Source: Paenibacillus plantarum (GTDB lineage: Bacteria > Bacillota > Bacilli > Paenibacillales > NBRC-103111). Taken from it: a stretch of DNA of 64,000 bases. The DNA lies in assembly GCF_013141695.1 (NCBI RefSeq), contig NZ_WHNY01000026.1, positions 398,841 to 462,840 on the forward strand. The letters run 5' to 3'. A model generated the notes under the pieces. That model was not told the origin of the DNA. It saw only the letters and a program-made list of their open reading frames with translations, and did not search any database. Made by a program: the position numbers and the translations under genes. Within the stretch, counting starts at the first letter, position 1, and each line of letters opens with the position of its first letter. Positions 58,306 to 64,000 of this stretch are shown in pieces.

Positions 58306-60438
58306 CTATGCTAACCTTGAAGTCTCATATGTTGGCAGATCATCATCGATATCTTGGTGCCTTTGAACTGCAGTATCTACTTTTCCCTTTGGCTTGGTAT
58401 TTACTTCGGCAGTACTTATCATAGTAGACTCGGTTCCTTTTTTGGCTTCTTCTACCGCTTCTTTATCCTGATTTGCATCTTTTCCTTTTTTCGCTCTAAG
58501 TTCTTCTTCCGTTAGTTGACCTACATAGTGAAAAGACTCCGGTTCTTCTGGTGCCCCTAGCATTTCATAATCAAAAGCTCCTAGTGCAAGTCCCTCTAAG
58601 ATACTCACTTCCTCTTGAAGTGTTTGCGGATAACCTCTACGTTTATCTTTATCTTGCTGCTGTTCAATTGAGTGTATATTTGCCATTGCTTGAATTATAT
58701 GAGTATCATCAAATTCACGTCGTTTGCGCCCTTCTGTTAAACAAATTGCTTTTATCTGCTGATAAGGTATTGGAAGCGAAGGCTCCAAATCATAATGCTT
58801 CTCATACTCATTAATTCTATTCGGATCAATTTCAGCTTCAATATAGCTGTAATCATATGGATTTTGTACATATACCTTTTTGACATCAGCAAAATCAAAC
58901 CTAACCAATACTTCTAAAGCTTCATTACCTTCTTGTTTCATTTTGTTCTTAAGCTGCATCAACTCTTCACTCCAAAACCATGTTTCTGAGAGAGTAACTC
59001 CTTCAGATTGAATTTTTCTCTTTTTGCTTCCACCACAAAGAGCTAATTTAATTTCCTTTTTTGTAAAAGGCAATTCCTTAATTAAGCTAGGATCTCCTGC
59101 AAATGCTCTTTCCCAAATTTGGTGTGGCGTACCACCTATCCGGCTGTGACTCAAGTTGTGAGAGATAATATCAACAAAAATAATGTGGGCTATATAGTAA
59201 AAAGCTTGCAATGTTATACATGCTTTCCCTTTGGAGTCATACATTTTTCTTTTATACATATTAGAAAAAGTTGTCCCCTTTAGAGTATGAACTATATCAT
59301 TAAACGTTTTTTGGCCTCGCTCGACTGTTCCTTTTTTGTGACCAGCTGCAACTTCTGGAAACAAAAGATCCATACCAAAATTCTCACATATTTCTTCAAT
59401 GTTATATGAATTGTTCGATGAAGCATTATCAATAACAAGTTCTTTAGGAATTCCGTACGCAGTCCATTCATTGATTACGTCCGGGTATAACTTCTTAAGA
59501 TAAACCTTCGGTAAAAAGCAGTGAAGCAAACATTGTCTGATTGCAAACGAATCCGGTGCATCGAATGTTATATAGAAACCTAATGGATTTCCTGAAAACA
59601 CATCAATTGCGTAAACTAACCAAGCTTTTTTTCTCTCCAGTGTTTTAGGATCAACCATAAATAAATCAATCGGAGTCCAATCCAATTCAACACGTTCAAG
59701 TGGACGGGTTGGTTTTTCAACCATTGGCTTGGAACCATCCCTTTCAAGCTTAGCTGCTACAGCACCTTCTCTTGCTGCTTGCTGCCGATAATAGTCCCGC
59801 TTTTCTTTAACAATACGCCAAATTGTTTGAACTGATCTAATGATTGCTTTATCATCCTCATCTCTCGTCTCATTAATTTTATTAATACCACCTTTATACA
59901 TCCGATGAATGTCCCTGTATCTAATCTCTTCGCCTGTATATAGTTTTTCCCCCATTATTCTTTCTAGGGATTCAATGACCTCCCCTAATGTCCTTCTCTT
60001 GTTAGGGCCAGGCTTTCTTTTTAACAGGTATCTTGCATCACCATATTGCTCCCATAATTTCTTCCAATTATAGAAACTTGCTTTACTTACAACAATATTT
60101 TTCTCATCTTTTAGTGTTTTTAAATAATCATCCAATTTAATCTTATGAAAATAACCTTTGATCACAGGGTGAAGAACCTCAAGCTTCATATTTATCTCAG
60201 TTTCCTCATCTTCTGTAAATTCAAGATCCATTTTTATTTTATTGGCACGTTCTCCAGTATCTTTAAATGTTAAACGTTCCTCATAAAATGCAACTTCCAA
60301 TTCAAAAATAGAGTAAGTTTTTCGTTGCTTATATTGTATTAAATCAACAATAATATCTTGTTTTTCTTTCCGAATAATGACATACTCCATGCCATCCATA
60401 AGAAAAAGCGTTCCTGATGAAAACTTGTTTCTAGCCAT
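58306..60438 (-). CDS. tnsB: TnsB-type DDE transposase
   Basis: A 710-residue transposase of the Mu/Tn7 type. The catalytic triad is in VELDWTPIDLF (Asp about 249), LVIDNASSNNS (Asp about 336) and KGTVERGQKTF (Glu about 372). An N-terminal DNA-binding region and a C-terminal tail of charged residues flank it. The start at 60438 has AGGAG; the frame continues to 60462. It overlaps tnsA's stop only if the longer start is used. TnsB binds the repeated sites in the transposon ends and joins the 3' ends. Confidence 0.92.
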   Translation of the reverse strand: MARNKFSSGTLFLMDGMEYVIIRKEKQDIIVDLIQYKQRKTYSIFELEVAFYEERLTFKDTGERANKIKMDLEFTEDEETEINMKLEVLHPVIKGYFHKIKLDDYLKTLKDEKNIVVSKASFYNWKKLWEQYGDARYLLKRKPGPNKRRTLGEVIESLERIMGEKLYTGEEIRYRDIHRMYKGGINKINETRDEDDKAIIRSVQTIWRIVKEKRDYYRQQAAREGAVAAKLERDGSKPMVEKPTRPLERVELDWTPIDLFMVDPKTLERKKAWLVYAIDVFSGNPLGFYITFDAPDSFAIRQCLLHCFLPKVYLKKLYPDVINEWTAYGIPKELVIDNASSNNSYNIEEICENFGMDLLFPEVAAGHKKGTVERGQKTFNDIVHTLKGTTFSNMYKRKMYDSKGKACITLQAFYYIAHIIFVDIISHNLSHSRIGGTPHQIWERAFAGDPSLIKELPFTKKEIKLALCGGSKKRKIQSEGVTLSETWFWSEELMQLKNKMKQEGNEALEVLVRFDFADVKKVYVQNPYDYSYIEAEIDPNRINEYEKHYDLEPSLPIPYQQIKAICLTEGRKRREFDDTHIIQAMANIHSIEQQQDKDKRRGYPQTLQEEVSILEGLALGAFDYEMLGAPEEPESFHYVGQLTEEELRAKKGKDANQDKEAVEEAKKGTESTMISTAEVNTKPKGKVDTAVQRHQDIDDDLPTYETSRLA

Positions 60439-60449
60439 ATTTTCATCTC

Positions 60450-61088
60450 CTATACAACCCATACATAAGATTTTTGTGATAGCCGCTCTTTAACTACTTC
60501 AGCTTTAACTTCGTGAGCATAGATAAGTTTATGTAAATTTAGCATCATCATTGAAGATTCAACAATTTCGCATTGCTTTAGTAATTCGGCAACTGATTGA
60601 GGACCATAATAAGTTAGAACCGTCTTAATAAATTCGGTTACTGCTGGCGTAGTTTTATGCGCTTTTACTTCAAGTAACAACTTCAGATTACTTTGAAGAT
60701 AACCTATGCGAATTTGTTCCTCGGTTATAACATGAAAAGTCCATTTTTTTTCTAGACATAGAAGTCGTGCTGCTTCAAATTTAGCCTTATTCAAATTTGT
60801 ATTCACATATTTAGTCAATTTAACCTCAATTAAAAAGTGTTGCCCGTCCGTTGTTACAATCAGGAAATCTGGAAAATACCTTCTTCTCCTGCCTTTATAA
60901 TGAAATCTTATGCCAACTGGCTGAAAGAAAATTTTGGATACTTTACTATCGAAATTTGCTATTCGAACATAATCCCTTTCGAGTAAGCTCTCGGTATGAA
61001 TAATTCTAAGACTTTTAGATCGGCTAATTTTACTCCGATAGTTTCTTCCTCGAGTTGGTCTAATTCGACGAGCCACAAGTTGAACCAT
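60450..61088 (-). CDS. tnsA: TnsA-type endonuclease
   Basis: A 212-residue TnsA that cuts the 5' ends so the element moves by cut and paste. Catalytic residues are visible in TESLLERDYVR (Glu about 33), YFPDFLIVT (Asp about 71) and FLIEVKLTKY (Lys about 88). AGGGGGAG stands before the ATG. It is the first gene of the operon tnsA-tnsB-tnsC-tniQ. Presence of TnsA separates this element from Tn5053-type elements that lack it. Confidence 0.9.
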   Translation of the reverse strand: MVQLVARRIRPTRGRNYRSKISRSKSLRIIHTESLLERDYVRIANFDSKVSKIFFQPVGIRFHYKGRRRRYFPDFLIVTTDGQHFLIEVKLTKYVNTNLNKAKFEAARLLCLEKKWTFHVITEEQIRIGYLQSNLKLLLEVKAHKTTPAVTEFIKTVLTYYGPQSVAELLKQCEIVESSMMMLNLHKLIYAHEVKAEVVKERLSQKSYVWVV

Positions 61089-61154
61089 AAAAAACTCCCC
61101 CTGTTCCTGAATTACTTAGAATTAGTTTTTCCATGATTTGATTAATATAGACCT

Positions 61155-61202
61155 AAAACAAAGAAAACGCGGAACCAAATTGGCCCGTGTTTTCTTTGTT
61201 TT
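61155..61202. terminator. Long hairpin upstream of tnsA
   Basis: AAAACAAAGAAAAC pairs perfectly with GTTTTCTTTGTTTT and four more pairs (one G-T) follow, an 18-base stem with T-rich flanks on both strands. It would stop transcripts entering the transposition operon from outside. Confidence 0.6.
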
Positions 61203-61316
61203 AAATTAAATTTTTCCTTATTATTCTTTCTTATGGTGCATTTACTTTGCTTTACTCTCATTTGTAATCCAAGAAATCTCGAATACAAACTCCAAATCTC
61301 AAATAGGGACATTTAA

Positions 61317-61457
61317 TTATTTGAAGTTGTGGACATGAAGCAGCGTAAATGTTTTACTGCCGTGATGGGCCACCTTGATGAATTTAAAATTTTTATATAA
61401 GTTTGTGTAACTTAACCCATAAGTTTGCCGTTTTGGAATGCTTATGCTTCCAATTTT
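61317..61457 (-). pseudogene. Possible remnant of a metallo-beta-lactamase-fold gene
   Basis: On the minus strand the frame reads FKFIKVAHHGSKTFTLLHVH then a stop at 61317-61319. VAHHGS is typical of the ComEC-type metallo-hydrolase fold. The frame is closed upstream by a stop near 61460. Only about 45 residues remain, so the call is weak. Confidence 0.25.
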
Positions 61458-61600
61458 CTAAGTACCCTTGGTAATGATTGGGAAATTAAACGCAAATTAA
61501 TTTACATTTTTCACTAAATATATTCTAATCTTATTAGATAATCGAGTGAATTTTTATAATCTATTTAATTTGATGGATATATTCTGAAGGCTCTTTAGTA

Positions 61601-61765
61601 ATGAATAAAACGTTGTCTACCGATATAGAACTTTTCGCCGCAGCATTATCACAAGTATGTGTTATCGTAAGTAAAGATGAAATGATCGACAACACTGGGA
61701 TTATTCGTGAATATTGCAAGGATTTCGTGAGAGTCGGCGACTCATGGTTCGCTCGAAATACGTAA
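61601..61765 (+). CDS. Small unknown protein on the plus strand
   Basis: A 54-residue frame beginning MNKTLSTDIELFAAALSQVC and ending DSWFARNT. Composition and codon pattern look protein-like, and it is the only plus-strand candidate in the island. The ribosome binding site is poor (GAAGG at 12 bases). It could be the surviving end of a longer gene; the frame opens only nine codons upstream. I do not recognise a family. Confidence 0.3.
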   Translation: MNKTLSTDIELFAAALSQVCVIVSKDEMIDNTGIIREYCKDFVRVGDSWFARNT

Positions 61766-61840
61766 TTCAATGTAATAACTAAATAAGATAAACAAAGTTA
61801 AACGCATAAATTGCTTTGTAATTGCGACACATTGAATATG

Positions 61841-62683
61841 CTAAAAATAACGACGATATAACTCTCTTCTTCGCTCACCGCGCAGTTGAGCGTAAATTTG
61901 AGTTGTAGACGCTTTCTCATGTCCGAGCATACCTTGAATGAAATCGAGCGGTGCTCCGTTATCTAATAATTGGCATGCATAAGTATGGCGGAATCGATGT
62001 GGATATACATTTGCAGTAATATCACTCCTTTTAGCAAGCTTCTTCAAAGACCAACGTATTGTTGGAATCGTCAATCGACGGATAGGGTTCGTTTCGGTGA
62101 CAAACAATGCTTTACAAGTATCATTTCTGCTCTCCAGATACCTCTTAAGCCAAACCTTGCACTCCGTAGTAAAATAAACCTCTCTTTGCTTGGATCCTTT
62201 ACCATTCACAATAGCAGAACAGTTCTCCCAGTTAATGTCTTCTAAGTTTATTTTCTGTACTTCTCCAACGCGGCATCCTGTGCAATATAGAAACTCTAAC
62301 AATGCGTGCTCTCGATGTGAGCGACAGGAGATCTTAAGATGAATTACGTCCTCCTCAATCAGAAATTTCGGAATTCGTTTGTCCATCTTTGGTTCTCTCA
62401 ACTTAATAGAAGGATTCCGCGGAAGATGTCCTTCTTCAAATGCAAAACGAAAAAGGGAACGTACAAATCGAATTCGATGCCCTAAACTACTGGGTTTTAA
62501 TTTCTCAGATACCCTCGCCAAATAGTCTTTAAGTATGATTAGAGATATTTCCTCTAGCTCAAGATCACCAAGTTCAAGAACTAACATCTTTAATTGTAGA
62601 GAGTATGCTTTCAATGTGTGTGAACTAAATCCTAGAATACGTTTATCAGCCTCATATAGCATCCATAGATCTTTTAAATTCAT
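61841..62683 (-). CDS. Tyrosine recombinase/integrase
   Basis: A 280-residue XerC/D-like recombinase. The N-terminal SAM-like domain spans about residues 1-90. The catalytic set is visible: arginine in TGCRVGEVQKI, HRFRHTYACQL (H-x-x-R), LGHE and the tyrosine in TQIYAQLRG. GGGAGGG precedes the ATG. It lies between tnsA and the candidate transposon end, so it may be a resolvase-like accessory of the element, or part of a separate integrative element. Confidence 0.9.
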   Translation of the reverse strand: MNLKDLWMLYEADKRILGFSSHTLKAYSLQLKMLVLELGDLELEEISLIILKDYLARVSEKLKPSSLGHRIRFVRSLFRFAFEEGHLPRNPSIKLREPKMDKRIPKFLIEEDVIHLKISCRSHREHALLEFLYCTGCRVGEVQKINLEDINWENCSAIVNGKGSKQREVYFTTECKVWLKRYLESRNDTCKALFVTETNPIRRLTIPTIRWSLKKLAKRSDITANVYPHRFRHTYACQLLDNGAPLDFIQGMLGHEKASTTQIYAQLRGERRRELYRRYF

Positions 62684-62788
62684 AATAAAAACCCTCCCAA
62701 GTTTTGTTGATTCTAGTTTCGCTAGAAATTGGAGGGTTTAATCTTATATTCCAATATTTAACTATCGTTCCTTCGTTAGTTGAATAAG

Positions 62789-63358
62789 CTATTGTAATTT
62801 CTTTATTTTCAAAATTTCCAATTCATAACTTAAATCAGATTGAAACCGTTCATCCCATTCATCTGGATTATTTATCATGATTGGAAATTTGCTTTTGCTT
62901 GATAAGTAATGCTTCAATTGCATAAAACTACTAATTGGAAATTCATTCCCATACCATTGTTTCCTATAACCTACAATCCCGTGTTCACTTAAGATTGCCT
63001 CTAATGTCAAAACTATCTCATGTATAAAATCATTAAAAATGCATTCCTTATCAATACGCGTCTCAAATGGTAATGTTTCTATTCCATCCTTAAATACATC
63101 TATTTTTATTCTAAGTTTACCATTTTCTTTTATTTCTAAATTCCAGCGATGTATGGCAGGTTCTGAATCCCAACTAAAAATTACCATATTTTTAACCTCA
63201 TCAGGTTCTACACATTCTGGGATTAATGATTCAACAGCCCTTACCAAATCTACAAGTGGTTCAGATAAATAACTCGGTCTAATATAGACTCTAACGTCAT
63301 CTATTTCAAGTTCAACGTTAGCCCAACCAATGCTATTCAGTTTATATGTGAACTTCAT
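62789..63358 (-). CDS. Hypothetical protein, 189 residues
   Basis: No family recognised. The sequence has alternating beta strands in the first 120 residues (VELEIDDVRVYIRP, HRWNLEIKENGKLRIKIDVF) and a helical end with YRKQWYGNEFP. GGAG precedes the ATG. No membrane segment or signal peptide. It could be an immunity or accessory protein of the mobile region; this is only a guess from location. Confidence 0.55.
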   Translation of the reverse strand: MKFTYKLNSIGWANVELEIDDVRVYIRPSYLSEPLVDLVRAVESLIPECVEPDEVKNMVIFSWDSEPAIHRWNLEIKENGKLRIKIDVFKDGIETLPFETRIDKECIFNDFIHEIVLTLEAILSEHGIVGYRKQWYGNEFPISSFMQLKHYLSSKSKFPIMINNPDEWDERFQSDLSYELEILKIKKLQ

Positions 63359-63440
63359 TCAGAATGCTCCGTTTCTTAGAGTTATTGTAGTTATGGTTTA
63401 TTGAAGTATTTAAGCAAACGTTCTTCCGTTAGGTTACTAG

Positions 63441-63698
63441 CTACCAGTTATTAAAGAACTTTCTATATCTCAGTTCATGCAACTGTATTTCTTTTGAACA
63501 ATTTTTACAGTAGTAAAGAAGCTTCAAATGATATTTGTTCCCATAGTAATAAGTACCGCTCATGTTGTACCAACCGCTTTCGAGCAAGGTCTTATCATTC
63601 TTTTTAACCAACTTATTCATGCAGTCAGGACAGATCTTCTTAAAGAACAGTAATCGAAGAAGTTCTTTTGGTCTCAACTCAAATTCATATGATGACAT
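63441..63698 (-). CDS. Small zinc-ribbon protein
   Basis: An 85-residue protein with two cysteine pairs, CPDC and CKNC, 42 residues apart, forming a probable zinc ribbon. The ATG at 63698 follows GGGGGAT; a TTG at 63713 is the alternative. Family unknown. It is the gene nearest to the candidate transposon end, about 180 bases away. Confidence 0.55.
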   Translation of the reverse strand: MSSYEFELRPKELLRLLFFKKICPDCMNKLVKKNDKTLLESGWYNMSGTYYYGNKYHLKLLYYCKNCSKEIQLHELRYRKFFNNW

Positions 63699-63804
63699 CC
63701 CAAAATCCCCCAATGTGAGCTCGTCTTCTCACTCCATATTACCACATATTGTAACTATACTGCCTGTTAGTTTAGTAAGTTACAGGCGTATTGCTTATCG
63801 GCAA

Positions 63805-63881
63805 TCGGACAATGTTCTTGATCCGATAACTAAAAAAGCCCGCGGTTTATGCGGACCTCATTCGGACAATGTTCTTGACAA
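63805..63881 (-). repeat. Candidate transposon end with 17-base direct repeat
   Basis: TCGGACAATGTTCTTGA occurs at 63805-63821 and 63862-63878. Read on the minus strand, the outer copy is preceded by TG to give TGTCAAGAACATTGTCCGA beginning at 63881. A TGT terminus and repeated internal sites are usual for TnsB-bound ends. IS21-type ends also look like this. Confidence 0.45.
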
Positions 63882-63916
63882 CCGACACGACAACACCAAT
63901 TCATATTCTGGTTCAA

Positions 63917-64000
63917 CTAACCTTCCCAATACTTCAAGGTTTCGTAACTGGCTTTCCCCCACGCTCTACTGCCCAATAGCTTAACAGCTTCACGGTTCAT
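63917..64000 (-). CDS. 3' end of a gene entering from the right edge (partial)
   Basis: The last 27 codons of a minus-strand frame (ending GKASYETLKYWEG and TAG at 63917-63919). An ATG falls exactly on the window edge, so the true start is unknown. The stop codon is 36 bases from the candidate transposon end, the position an attachment gene would hold. I cannot name the gene. Confidence 0.35.
   Translation of the reverse strand: MNREAVKLLGSRAWGKASYETLKYWEG

Larger units (their letters stand above)
48596..63881. mobile_element. Tn7-like transposon region carrying defence genes
   Basis: The core genes tnsA, tnsB, tnsC and tniQ run together at 56.4-61.1 kb, and the AT-rich defence genes follow on the same strand. 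A candidate right end begins with TGTC at 63881 on the minus strand, with a 17-base sequence repeated 57 bases further in. No matching left end was recognised, so the left limit given is only the edge of the gene group. Whether the recombinase and small genes at 61.8-63.7 kb belong to the same element is inference. Confidence 0.5.

Noticed and set aside
48596..63881. CRISPR-associated transposon
   Set aside because: No cas gene or repeat array is present in the window; only tns genes and other defence genes are seen.
63562..63984. Plus-strand frame of 140 codons at the right edge
   Set aside because: Runs antisense through the zinc-ribbon gene and across the direct repeats; unlikely to be coding.

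Overview
The window looks like chromosome from a Paenibacillus-type member of the Bacillota. Strong Shine-Dalgarno sequences stand before ATG, GTG and TTG starts. The families also fit: LplB/YtcP-type sugar permeases, a YesM-type sensor kinase, copper-amine-oxidase-like stalk domains, a LanFEG-like exporter and YxeA. No rRNA, tRNA or CRISPR array was seen. Most genes lie on the minus strand in long operons.

Region 1 (1-2.1 kb): two sugar ABC permeases; their operon continues off the left edge. Region 2 (2.4-18.8 kb): an orphan biosynthetic cluster without NRPS or PKS. It holds two acyl carrier proteins, an ATP-grasp ligase coupled to one of them, two radical SAM/SPASM enzymes, two C39/BtrH-like proteins facing each other across a promoter region, nucleotide-sugar genes (UDP-sugar dehydrogenase, UXS-like SDR, RfbF), a Gfo/Idh/MocA oxidoreductase, a methyltransferase, two glycosyltransferases and a three-gene ABC exporter. 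The parts recall the butirosin logic (ACP, amino-acid ligase, BtrH transferase, SPASM enzyme) but in a different set. Region 3 (18.9-27.7 kb): an operon of a YesM-type kinase, a GH2 beta-galactosidase and a GH43-like/GH78 fusion. Its promoter copies, with identical spacing, that of the permease operon in region 1. Region 4 (27.7-33.8 kb): a LacI-controlled operon of a fucose-isomerase-like enzyme, a split transketolase and an FGGY kinase, resembling apiose-type catabolism.

Region 5 (33.9-48.6 kb): a luciferase-like monooxygenase, a leucine-rich-repeat surface protein, a two-component system facing a lantibiotic-immunity-like ABC exporter, a frameshifted yxeA, a broken uppP fragment, and a TetR-controlled MFS plus FtsX-type efflux operon. 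Two near-identical 69-base copies of a terminator-bearing repeat bracket 13.4 kb of this region.

Region 6 (48.6-63.9 kb): an AT-rich island with the core of a Tn7-like transposon (tnsA, tnsB, tnsC, tniQ). Beside it lie Hachiman-like hamA/hamB, a stand-alone reverse transcriptase, a methyltransferase translationally coupled to a TIR-like/Mrr nuclease fusion, a tyrosine recombinase and small unknown genes. A candidate transposon end (TGTC plus a 17-base direct repeat) lies 36 bases beyond the stop codon of a gene entering from the right edge. That is the geometry of Tn7 insertion next to its attachment gene. The left end was not found.
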